From positions 1 through 64,000 of the forward strand of contig QHVI01000028.1 in NCBI GenBank assembly GCA_003223515.1: 64,000 bases of DNA, read 5' to 3'. Source of the stretch: Candidatus Angelobacter sp. Gp1-AA117 (GTDB lineage Bacteria; Acidobacteriota; Terriglobia; Terriglobales; Acidobacteriaceae). Within the stretch, counting starts at the first letter, position 1. The number at the start of each line of letters is the position of its first letter. This document shows, piece after piece, positions 8,976 through 17,866 of this stretch. A model generated the notes under the pieces. The model did not search any database. It was not told the origin of the DNA and saw nothing but the letters and a program-made list of their open reading frames with translations. Made by a program: the position numbers and the translations under genes.

Positions 8976-9152
8976 TTACGTGTCTTTACAGCAGTTTATC
9001 GTCCAATGATCTAGACTGTAGGGTTTGGAATTGCTGCGATCCATCAGGACACAGCCGGCAGCGGCTAAAGCCGATTTGCCGAGAGCTTTGCGGCACCTGC
9101 ATTAAGACCAAACATCATCAAGACAAACATCGCTTTACGATACTATAAAAAA

Positions 9153-11666
9153 ATGAGCGGGAAAAGAATGGATTCCAATACCCAGGTTGTTCATGATTAC
9201 AACCCAGGCGCCGGAGCGTGGCTGTCATCCTTGTGGCAGGATGTCCGCTTTGGCTGCCGCATGATGATCAAGAATCCCGGATTCAGTGTTGCAGCCATCC
9301 TTACGCTGGCGCTGGGTATCGGCGGCAACGTGGCTATCTTCGCGATTTTCAACGCCGTGCTGTTGCGCCCTCTGCCCTATGCCGATCCGCAGAAACTCGT
9401 AACTCTGGGGGTTGCCAGGCAGGGTGAGTTGGAGACCGTCAATCCATTTTCTATTGTTCGCTACGAGATGCTCCGCGACCGCAGCCATTCGTTTTCCGGA
9501 GTTGCAGCCTTTTGCGTGGAATTTTTCAACCTGACCGGACGCGGAGAGCCGCAGCAGGTGCATGGGGCGCGTGTTTCACCGAATTTCTTCGACGTGCTGG
9601 GCATAAAACCACAAATGGGCCGCTTCTTCGTTCCCGACGAAGGCGAGTCCGGCGGCAAAGCAACCGTGGTCATCAGCGACTCGCTATGGAAGAACCAGTT
9701 GGGCGGCAAATCCGATATCGTTGATCAATCCATCACGCTTGATTCTACGGTCTATACCGTGGTGGGAGTATTGCCTGCCAATTTTCGCTGGCCCCTGCTG
9801 GGCACAGTGGATGTGTGGAGTCCGAGATTTTTCGAGATAAACCTGGCCACTGCAGCGCAGGTTCGCGCGGCTGGAACCGGATACCTGGCGGGAATCGCCC
9901 GCCTGAAGGCGGATACCTCCATGGAGCAGGCCAAGGCCGAAATGGATATCCTCAATCAGCAGTACAAACAGGCCAATCCCAGGTTTCCAGATGCCAATCC
10001 GAAAATCGCGCTGGTGGTGAAAAATCTCCGCGAGCGGCTGGTGGCTAATATCAGGACCAACATCTTGTTTCTTTTTCTGGCGGTCGCGCTGGTGCTGCTG
10101 CTGGCCTGCGCCAATGTTGCCGGGCTGCTGCTGGCGCGTGCCATCGCCCGCACCAGGGAAATTGCCGTCCGCACGGTGCTGGGAGCGAAGCGGGGCGCGG
10201 TGATGCGCCAGCTTTTGACAGAAAGTCTGCTGCTGGCGCTGGTGAGTGGCGCTCTGGGTCTGGGGCTGGGCTTTGCGGGAATGAGGCTCGCCTCGCAGAT
10301 GATTCCCAAAGACTCGCTCCCGGATTCATCTTTGGTGATCGATGGCTGGGTGCTTCTTTTTGTGCTGGGCATCTCCGTGCTCACCGGCCTGGTCTTCGGC
10401 ATCTTCCCGGCATTGCAGTTGTCACGAACCAACGTGAACCAGGTATTGCGGGATGAAGGCCGGGGCAGTGTTGGAAGCAGACGGCGTTCCCTCTTCGGAA
10501 GCGCGCTCGTGGTTTTCCAGATTGGCATCTCCATGCTTCTGCTGGTGTGTGCCGGATCGCTGATCCGCAGCTTTGACCGCCTCAAGAAAATCGACCTCGG
10601 TTTCGATTCCCGTGACGTCCTCACGTTGAATATTTCTCTGCCTCCAGCCAAATACTCCAGCCACGAGAAACAGATTGCCTTCTATGAAGAATGCCTGCGG
10701 CGCATTCAGGCCTTGCCGGGAGTACGCAACGCTTCCATCTCGTCGGCGCTGCCGCTGCATCCTGAACGTTTCACACCGTCATTACCCGAAGGGCAGCCGG
10801 AAGTGCCGTTACGCCAGCGTCCTTTGTTCGTGGTGGAAGCCGTGAGCCCTGATTATTTCCACACCATGGGTATCGCGCTCAAGGCCGGCCGCGTATTCAC
10901 CGACCACGATAATGCGCAGGCGCCAAGAGTGATCATCATCAATGAAGTGATGGCGCGCCGCTACTGGCCCAATGAGAATGCAGTCGGCAAGCACGTGCTG
11001 GTGGGACTGGGTCCGAACCCATCTGAGATTGTGGGCATTGCCGGAAACGTGAAGAACATGAGCCTGGCAGATGAAACGCAGCCCCAGATGTACATGCCGT
11101 TTCCTCAACTGCCCTGGGGCAGTCTCAACCTGGAAGCGCGATCCTCATCTGATCCATTGCAATTGGTAGGCGCGGTGCGCAGCCAGATTCTGGGCATCGA
11201 TCCGGGCCAGCCTATCACCAACGTACAGTCGCTCGATCAAATGTTGAACGTCGACCGTTCGCAGCCTCGATTCAATATGCTGGTGACGGGAATGTTCTCG
11301 GGCATCGCACTGGTGCTGGTGATTGTTGGTATCTATGGCGTGATTTCCTATTCGGTGACGCAGCGCAGGTCGGAGCTGGGAATCCGGCTCGCTCTGGGCG
11401 CGGAGAAGGGCGATATCCTGCGACTGGTGGTTGGCCACGGAGTCATTCTGGCCCTGGTTGGAATTGGGTTGGGAGTTGTGGCGGCTTTACTGGTGACCAG
11501 GATGACCAGCATCCTGTCTGATCTCTTGTATCAGGCGAACACACGGGATTTGCCGACCTTCGCAGCATGCAGCGTGGCCCTGCTGTGCATCGCGCTGGCA
11601 GCCAGTTATTTACCGGCACGGCGGGCGATGCGGGTTGATCCATCAGAGGCTCTGCGGCACGGGTAA
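9153..11666 (+). CDS. ADOP-family ABC transporter permease (MacB/FtsX type)
   Basis: 837-residue permease of the acidobacterial duplicated orphan permease family. An N-terminal membrane segment (about residues 45-70, preceded by QDVRFGCRMMIKNPGF) is followed by a MacB-like periplasmic core, a first FtsX module (about 290-440), a second periplasmic core and a second FtsX module (about 700-830, ending in PARRAMRVDPSEALRHG). No ATPase gene is adjacent, as is usual for this family. The substrate is unknown; MacB-type systems usually act in mechanotransmission or export from the periplasm rather than as classical pores. The ATG at 9153 has no Shine-Dalgarno, but TACTAT ends 6 bases before it, so the mRNA may be leaderless. 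An in-frame ATG at 9168 is an alternative start. Confidence 0.9.
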   Translation: MSGKRMDSNTQVVHDYNPGAGAWLSSLWQDVRFGCRMMIKNPGFSVAAILTLALGIGGNVAIFAIFNAVLLRPLPYADPQKLVTLGVARQGELETVNPFSIVRYEMLRDRSHSFSGVAAFCVEFFNLTGRGEPQQVHGARVSPNFFDVLGIKPQMGRFFVPDEGESGGKATVVISDSLWKNQLGGKSDIVDQSITLDSTVYTVVGVLPANFRWPLLGTVDVWSPRFFEINLATAAQVRAAGTGYLAGIARLKADTSMEQAKAEMDILNQQYKQANPRFPDANPKIALVVKNLRERLVANIRTNILFLFLAVALVLLLACANVAGLLLARAIARTREIAVRTVLGAKRGAVMRQLLTESLLLALVSGALGLGLGFAGMRLASQMIPKDSLPDSSLVIDGWVLLFVLGISVLTGLVFGIFPALQLSRTNVNQVLRDEGRGSVGSRRRSLFGSALVVFQIGISMLLLVCAGSLIRSFDRLKKIDLGFDSRDVLTLNISLPPAKYSSHEKQIAFYEECLRRIQALPGVRNASISSALPLHPERFTPSLPEGQPEVPLRQRPLFVVEAVSPDYFHTMGIALKAGRVFTDHDNAQAPRVIIINEVMARRYWPNENAVGKHVLVGLGPNPSEIVGIAGNVKNMSLADETQPQMYMPFPQLPWGSLNLEARSSSDPLQLVGAVRSQILGIDPGQPITNVQSLDQMLNVDRSQPRFNMLVTGMFSGIALVLVIVGIYGVISYSVTQRRSELGIRLALGAEKGDILRLVVGHGVILALVGIGLGVVAALLVTRMTSILSDLLYQANTRDLPTFAACSVALLCIALAASYLPARRAMRVDPSEALRHG

Positions 11667-11736
11667 GACATACTTATTGGTTAAAGTGACACATCTTATT
11701 CACGATGGGGTCTGCGGTCATGGAATGTTAAGAACT

Positions 11737-11750
11737 GTTACGCGAGTAAC
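11737..11750. promoter_or_regulatory. GTTAC-GCGA-GTAAC dyad upstream of the RND operon
   Basis: A small perfect inverted repeat, 160 bases before the efflux pump start, with the half-site that also recurs at 41417-41482. It could be an operator, but no regulator gene is adjacent. Confidence 0.3.
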
Positions 11751-11911
11751 TGAGCCACCCTCCATTTCAGCTTATCAAGTTATCATTGAATAGAGACGCT
11801 CCCCGGAAACTGTAACTGGCAGGAGTTACGACCGCATTTTTTGCGTCCAGCCTGAATCTCCGGCTGGATATTTTGAGTCCAAACTAAATAGCTCACAAAG
11901 GATTGTCGTAG

Positions 11912-14900
11912 ATGTGGATTGTTCGACTGGCGCTGAATCGCCCTTATACCTTCGTGGTGATGGCGCTGCTTATCCTGATTCTCAGCCCGCTGGTAATCAT
12001 GCGTACGCCAGTGGATGTTTTTCCTGAGATCAACATTCCGGTCATCAGCGTTATCTGGCAGTTCAACGGCCTTTCGCCCCAGGAAATGGCCGATCGCATC
12101 GTCAGCAACACGGAGCGCGGCCTTACTACCACCGTCAACGACATTGAGCACGTGGAATCGCAGGCCATGGACGGCCGCGCCATCGAAAAGATTTTCTTCC
12201 AGCCCACGGCCAATTTACAGACGGCTATTGCCCAGGTTACCGCTATCTCGCAGACTGCCGTGCGGCAGTTGCCGGCTGGAACCAATCCGCCCCTGATCAT
12301 TGTTTATTCGGCATCCAGCGTGCCCATTGTGCAAATAGGCATTAGCAGCAAGACCATGCCGGAGCAGGCGCTGAATGACATCTCTGTGAACTTTGTACGG
12401 CCGCAGATGACCACCGTCGCCGGGGCAGCAATTCCCTTCCCGTATGGCGGCAAGCAGCGCGTGGTGGCCGTAGACATCGATACGGCTGCGCTCCAGGCCA
12501 AAGGGCTTACGCCTGTAGATGTAGTGAATGCAGTCAGTGCGCAGAACCTCATTCTGCCATCAGGAACCGCAAAGATCGGCGAGTTGCAATACAACATTCA
12601 GATGAATGGCAGCCCGGACACCATCGCCGAGATCAATAACCTTCCGATACGCACCCAGAGCGGCACGACTACGTATATCCGCGATGTGGCCCACGTCCGC
12701 GATGGCTTCTCGCCGCAGACTAACATTGTTCGCCAGAATGGAACGCGCGGCACGCTCATCACCGTAATGAAGAACGGCGGGGCCTCTACCCTCGACATCA
12801 TCAGCCAGATTAAAGAGCGGTTGGAGCGCGTGGCCCAAACCCTGCCGCAAGACTTGGTGATGAAGCCGCTGTTTGACCAGTCGCTGTTTGTGCGCGCCTC
12901 AATTGAGGGAGTGCTCAAAGAAGCGCTTATTGCCGCGTGCCTGACTGCAGCCATGATTCTCCTGTTCCTGGGGAACTGGCGCAGCACGTTGATCATCGCC
13001 ATTTCTATTCCGCTCTCGATCCTCTGCTCGGTGATTCTTCTGAGCGCTCTGGGACAGACCTTCAACATCATGACCCTGGGAGGTTTGGCCCTTGCCGTGG
13101 GCATCCTTGTGGACGATGCCACGGTCACCATTGAAAACATCGACCGCAACCTGGCTATGGGCAAAGATCTGCGGCTGGCCATTCTCGATGGCGCGCAGCA
13201 GATCGCGGTTCCCGCATTTGTCTCTACGCTTTCTATCTGTATCGTGTTCGTGCCCATGTTCTTCCTGACGGGCGTGGCCAAATACCTGTTTGTTCCATTG
13301 GCAGAGGCTGTAGTGTTTGCCATGCTGGCCTCTTACCTGCTTTCGCGAACTCTTGTGCCAACCATGATGATGTACCTGATGCGCGGCCACGAGCATGAAA
13401 TGCATGGCAGCAGTGGCCGGGCCGGTCTCTTCAAACGCTTCCAGCAGCGGTTTGAAAATGGCTTTGAGCGGATTCGTGAAACCTATCATCACACCTTGGC
13501 AAGCTGTCTAGAGCACCGGAAGGTGTTCATCGTTTGTTTCCTGGGCTTCTGCCTGTTCTCTTTCGTCTTCGTATTCTTTCTCGGCCAGGATTTCTTCCCG
13601 CAGGTGGATGCCGGAGTATTCCGCCTGCACGTCCGCGGACGCGCCGGCCTGCGCATTGAAGAGACGGCCCGCCTGTGTGATCAGGTAGAGCAGTTCCTGC
13701 GCAAACAGATTCCACAGCGCGAGCTGAGCACGATTCTCGACAACATCGGCCTGCCTTACAGCTCGATCAACAACTCCTACAGCACCAGTGGAACCATCGG
13801 CACTTCCGATGCCGAGATTCTGGTCTCATTGAACCAGGAGAAGCACCGCCCCACAGAAGAGTATGTGAAGCAACTGCGCGAGCAATTGCCGGCCAACTTC
13901 CCCGGGGTTGAGTTCTTCTTCCAGCCCGCGGATATCGTCAGCCAGATTCTCAACTTCGGCCTGCCTTCCCCAATCGATATTCAGGTAGTGGGCAAAAACC
14001 AGGCAGATAATTACCTACTGGCGCAGCGTATCGCCAACCAGCTTCGTCGCATTCCCGGCGCTGCGGACGTCCACGTGCAGCAGTTGATGAACGATCCCGC
14101 TCTGAAGCTCACGGTAGACCGCAGCCGCGCACAGCAAGTCGGCCTGGAACAGAGAGACGTGGCGCAGAACCTGCTGGTCTCGCTCAGCGGCAGCTTCCAG
14201 ACCTCACCCACGTTCTGGCTGAATCCGGAAAATGGCGTGACCTATAACGTGGCTGTGCAGACGCCGGAATACCGCCTGGATTCGCTGCAAGCGCTGATGA
14301 ACACGCCCATCAATGCCTCACGGGCTCCTGCCCCACAGGTGCTGGCGAACCTGGCCACCATACGGCCATCTGTAACGCCTGCCCTGGTATCGCACTACAA
14401 CATCGTGCCGGTGATGGATGTCTATGCCAGCGTGCAGGGACGCGATCTTGGCGGCCTGGCCCGCGATACCCGCGCCATGCTCAAGAATTTTGAAAAGAAC
14501 CTGCCACGCGGCACCTCCATTGTTTTGCGCGGACAGGTGGAGACCATGAGTTCCTCATTCCTGGGATTGGGTGTGGGACTAGTGATGGCCATCATTCTGG
14601 TGTACCTGCTGATCGTGGTGAACTTCCAGTCGTGGCTCGATCCTTTTATCATCATCAGCGGCCTGCTGGGCGCACTGGCGGGAATCATCTGGATGCTGCT
14701 GCTCACACACACAACCCTCAATGTGCCTTCGCTCACCGGAGCAGTCATGTGCATGGGTGTGGCCACTGCCAACAGTATTCTTGTAATTTCATTCGCGCGG
14801 GAGCGCATGGCCGAAGGGATCGATTCCTGGCACGCCGCGCTGGAGGCCGGCTACACGCGTATGCGCCCGGTCATTATGACCGCGCTGGCTATGGTCATCG

Positions 14901-15079
14901 GCATGGTGCCCATGGCTATCGGCCTGGGTGAGGGCGGCGAACAGAATGCTCCACTGGGCCGGGCAGTTATCGGCGGCCTGATCGTAGCTACAATAACGAC
15001 ATTGTTTTTTGTTCCTGTGGTATTCAGCGTCTTGCACCGTGAAAAGCCCGGCGCTGCGCCACAAACCAGTGAGATTTAA
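11912..15079 (+). CDS. RND efflux pump inner-membrane subunit (AcrB/HAE1-like)
   Basis: 1055-residue proton-driven efflux permease, the usual length for the HAE1 family. It starts with MWIVRLALNRPY, followed by the first transmembrane helix and the VDVFPEI motif. The helix-4 proton-relay region reads VGILVDDATVTIEN, with the paired Asp expected here. Large periplasmic loops flank two six-helix bundles. The adaptor gene starts 13 bases downstream and the outer membrane factor follows, giving a complete tripartite system in pump-adaptor-channel order. Substrates (drugs, solvents or other amphiphiles) cannot be told from the sequence. AAAGGA precedes the ATG. Confidence 0.95.
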   Translation: MWIVRLALNRPYTFVVMALLILILSPLVIMRTPVDVFPEINIPVISVIWQFNGLSPQEMADRIVSNTERGLTTTVNDIEHVESQAMDGRAIEKIFFQPTANLQTAIAQVTAISQTAVRQLPAGTNPPLIIVYSASSVPIVQIGISSKTMPEQALNDISVNFVRPQMTTVAGAAIPFPYGGKQRVVAVDIDTAALQAKGLTPVDVVNAVSAQNLILPSGTAKIGELQYNIQMNGSPDTIAEINNLPIRTQSGTTTYIRDVAHVRDGFSPQTNIVRQNGTRGTLITVMKNGGASTLDIISQIKERLERVAQTLPQDLVMKPLFDQSLFVRASIEGVLKEALIAACLTAAMILLFLGNWRSTLIIAISIPLSILCSVILLSALGQTFNIMTLGGLALAVGILVDDATVTIENIDRNLAMGKDLRLAILDGAQQIAVPAFVSTLSICIVFVPMFFLTGVAKYLFVPLAEAVVFAMLASYLLSRTLVPTMMMYLMRGHEHEMHGSSGRAGLFKRFQQRFENGFERIRETYHHTLASCLEHRKVFIVCFLGFCLFSFVFVFFLGQDFFPQVDAGVFRLHVRGRAGLRIEETARLCDQVEQFLRKQIPQRELSTILDNIGLPYSSINNSYSTSGTIGTSDAEILVSLNQEKHRPTEEYVKQLREQLPANFPGVEFFFQPADIVSQILNFGLPSPIDIQVVGKNQADNYLLAQRIANQLRRIPGAADVHVQQLMNDPALKLTVDRSRAQQVGLEQRDVAQNLLVSLSGSFQTSPTFWLNPENGVTYNVAVQTPEYRLDSLQALMNTPINASRAPAPQVLANLATIRPSVTPALVSHYNIVPVMDVYASVQGRDLGGLARDTRAMLKNFEKNLPRGTSIVLRGQVETMSSSFLGLGVGLVMAIILVYLLIVVNFQSWLDPFIIISGLLGALAGIIWMLLLTHTTLNVPSLTGAVMCMGVATANSILVISFARERMAEGIDSWHAALEAGYTRMRPVIMTALAMVIGMVPMAIGLGEGGEQNAPLGRAVIGGLIVATITTLFFVPVVFSVLHREKPGAAPQTSEI

Positions 15080-15092
15080 GGACTCGAATCGT

Positions 15093-16295
15093 ATGACGCA
15101 GCTTGCTCAGCAACCAACCACGCCAACCACTCACAGTTCTGGAAATACGTCCGGAGGCAGATCGCATGGCCTTCTGCTGGTGGTCCTCGTTCTGGCGGTG
15201 CTGGTGTTTGCAGGCGCATTCTCGGTGGCCCGCCGTTTCTCAGAAAAGAAGGCGCTGGCGGCTGAAACAGAAAGACTGGCCGTTCCTACGGTTTCAGTGC
15301 TGAAGCCTTCCACGGAGCCCGCCAGTGACGAAATGGTGCTGCCGGCTCAACTGCAGGCCTATGTTGAGTCCTCAATTTATGCGCGCACCAATGGATATCT
15401 GCTGCGCTGGTACAAAGACATTGGCAGCAAAGTGAACAAGAGCGATCTGCTGGCGGATATCGATACCCCTGAAATAGACCAGGAGCTGGCGCAAGCCAAA
15501 GCAGCCCGTCAGCAGATACAGGCTCAGCTTGAGCTGGCTAAATCATCGGCTGAACGCTGGACCAACCTGCGCAAAACCGATTCAGTCTCGCAGCAGGAGG
15601 CTGACCAGGAAACCAGCGGGTACCGCCAGGCGCAGGCCAACCTTGCGGCTTCTGATGCGAATGTCCGCCGGCTGGAACAACTGGAATCTTTCAAGCACAT
15701 CTACGCGCCGTTTTCTGGAGTTCTCACCCGCCGCAACGTGGATACCGGAGCCCTGATCACCGCCGGAAGCACTGGCCAGACCAAAGAACTGTTCGATCTG
15801 GCGCAGGTAGATCCTTTGCGCGTCTACGTCAGCGTGCCCCAGAGCTACGCTCCCTCAATTCGCAAGGGCATGACCGCTTACATTCTATTGAACGAATATC
15901 CCGGCCAGAAATTTACCGGGAAAGTAGTGCGCACAGCCGATGCCATCGATCCGGCCACCCGCACGCTGCTTACAGAGGTCGATGTTTCCAATAAAGATGG
16001 AGGCCTTCTGCCCGGATCCTATGCCCAGGTTCACTTCGCCGTGCCGGTGCAGACCATCCGCATTTCAGTGCCGGTCAACGCCCTGCTCTTCCGTAGCGAA
16101 GGGCCGCGCGTGGCGGTGGTCGGGCCTGACCAGAAGGCGCATCTCAAAGCCGTAGCTATTGGCCGGGACTTTGGAACCAAGGTGGAAATTCTCAGCGGCC
16201 TCGATCCTAATGACGAAATCATTGTGAACCCTGCCGACTCTCTTGAAGATGGCCAGCAGGTGCATGTACAAACCGGCAACGGAGCGAAATCTTGA
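15093..16295 (+). CDS. RND efflux periplasmic adaptor (HlyD/MFP family)
   Basis: 400-residue membrane fusion protein that links the inner-membrane pump to the outer membrane channel. A polar N-terminus is followed by one membrane anchor (about residues 25-45), then the barrel-sandwich half QAYVESSIYARTNGYL, a coiled-coil hairpin (about 130-195), the second lipoyl half FSGVLTRRNVDTGALI and beta-barrel domains. I chose the ATG at 15093 because the longer frame starts inside the pump gene. Its stop overlaps the start of the outer membrane factor, so the two are probably translationally coupled. Confidence 0.93.
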   Translation: MTQLAQQPTTPTTHSSGNTSGGRSHGLLLVVLVLAVLVFAGAFSVARRFSEKKALAAETERLAVPTVSVLKPSTEPASDEMVLPAQLQAYVESSIYARTNGYLLRWYKDIGSKVNKSDLLADIDTPEIDQELAQAKAARQQIQAQLELAKSSAERWTNLRKTDSVSQQEADQETSGYRQAQANLAASDANVRRLEQLESFKHIYAPFSGVLTRRNVDTGALITAGSTGQTKELFDLAQVDPLRVYVSVPQSYAPSIRKGMTAYILLNEYPGQKFTGKVVRTADAIDPATRTLLTEVDVSNKDGGLLPGSYAQVHFAVPVQTIRISVPVNALLFRSEGPRVAVVGPDQKAHLKAVAIGRDFGTKVEILSGLDPNDEIIVNPADSLEDGQQVHVQTGNGAKS

Positions 16296-17761
16296 AGCAG
16301 AAGTTCTTCCGGTTTGCTCCACTACTTCTGTTACTGGTTGCCGGCTGCGCCGTAGGTCCCAACTACCACCGCCCGAACGCTCCGACTGCGCCTGCATGGA
16401 AAGAGCAGGCCCCGTGGCGTGCCTCTGATCCTAAAGACTCCATTCCTAAGGGCTCATGGTGGACGATCTTCGGCGACCCCGAACTGGACAAATACGAAGC
16501 CCAGGCTTTGGCTGCCAACCAGACAATAGAGATTGCCCGCAATCAGCTTGAACAGGCCCGCGCCTCGGCCCGCATCACCCAGTCAGGACTATTTCCGCAG
16601 GCCTCCATCGGTCTCAATGCCCAACGCTCATTGATTTCGGGAAACCGTCCGGCGAATGGAGCAACGACCCCGCCGGTAGCAGCCACTCAGAATAACTTCA
16701 CCCTTCCCTTTAACTTAAGCTGGGAAACTGATGTCTTCGGTAGAGTTCGCCGCAGCGTGGAATCGGTTCATGCGCTCTACCAGGCAACCGCCGCACAACT
16801 GGAAAACGTGCGGCTGGTGGTGACATCAGAGCTAGCGGTGGACTACTTCACCCTGCGCGAACTGGATGCGGAAATCGCCGTAGTGGATTCGGCAGTGGAA
16901 TACCAGCAGAAGGGTCTCACGCTGGTACAGAACCGCCACCAGGGCGGCATCGCCTCAGGCCTCGACGTTTCGCAGCAGGAGACCCTGCTAGAATCCACGC
17001 GCACCCAGGCCACATTGCTGCGCCGCCAGCGGGCCCAGTTTGAACACGCGATGGCTGCGCTGGTGGGAACACCGGCTTCCAGCTTCAGCGTTCCGGCAAA
17101 ACCCCTTGACACCCAATTGCCAGCCATTCCCACGGGAGTGCCTTCCGACGTACTGGAGCGCCGCCCTGACATTGCCACTGCCGAACGGCAGATGGCCTCA
17201 CAGAACGCCCAGATCGGAGTCGCTAAGAGCGCATTCTTTCCCAGTATCGGCCTCAGCACCGCCGGAGGTTTCCAGAGCAGCAGCTTCACCCATATTCTCA
17301 ATCTCTCCAGCGGCTTTTGGGCGGTGGGCGCCGATGTAGCTGAAACAGTTTTGAGCGGAGGACGCCGCCGCGCCCAGGTTGATTTCGCCCAATCAGCCTA
17401 CGGAGCTTCTGTGGCCAACTATCGCCAGACGGTGCTGGGCGCATTTCAGGAAGTGGAAGACAATCTCTCAGGTTTATCCGTACTGGGGCAAGCGGCAGAC
17501 ACACAGCAGCGCGCCGTAGATGCGGCTCAGCGCGCATTGAAAATCTCCAATGACCGTTACGTGGGTGGACTTGTGACCTACCTTGACGTAATTACCGAAC
17601 AGGAAAATCTCTTAAATAACCAGCGCCTCGCCACCCAAATTCTCGGCCAGCGCCTGGTCACCTCAGTTGGCTTAGTGAAAGCATTAGGCGGAGGCTTCGA
17701 TGCCGCTTCGCTGCAGGCCATCCATGTGAATGCGACGGTGAAGCAGGCGCTCGAACCTTAA
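16292..17761 (+). CDS. Outer membrane efflux lipoprotein (TolC/NodT family)
   Basis: 489-residue outer membrane channel of the tripartite pump. The TTG start overlaps the adaptor stop. The signal peptide ends in a lipobox, VAGC, with Cys19 followed by AVGPNYHRP, a hallmark of NodT/OprM-type lipoproteins. The two internally repeated outer membrane efflux domains cover about residues 55-250 and 275-470. It trims off the adaptor in the periplasm and forms the exit duct. Convergent with the kinase gene, with about 105 bases between stops and no clear terminator. Confidence 0.93.
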   Translation: MKQKFFRFAPLLLLLVAGCAVGPNYHRPNAPTAPAWKEQAPWRASDPKDSIPKGSWWTIFGDPELDKYEAQALAANQTIEIARNQLEQARASARITQSGLFPQASIGLNAQRSLISGNRPANGATTPPVAATQNNFTLPFNLSWETDVFGRVRRSVESVHALYQATAAQLENVRLVVTSELAVDYFTLRELDAEIAVVDSAVEYQQKGLTLVQNRHQGGIASGLDVSQQETLLESTRTQATLLRRQRAQFEHAMAALVGTPASSFSVPAKPLDTQLPAIPTGVPSDVLERRPDIATAERQMASQNAQIGVAKSAFFPSIGLSTAGGFQSSSFTHILNLSSGFWAVGADVAETVLSGGRRRAQVDFAQSAYGASVANYRQTVLGAFQEVEDNLSGLSVLGQAADTQQRAVDAAQRALKISNDRYVGGLVTYLDVITEQENLLNNQRLATQILGQRLVTSVGLVKALGGGFDAASLQAIHVNATVKQALEP

Positions 17762-17866
17762 AGTAAACCTTCAATATTTCTTTCTTGCTTTGAAATTCCT
17801 CCGCGCAGGCGAGGGTACCTACGCTCCATATAGATTTTCACGTTTGGTTGCGGCTCTACTGCCTGT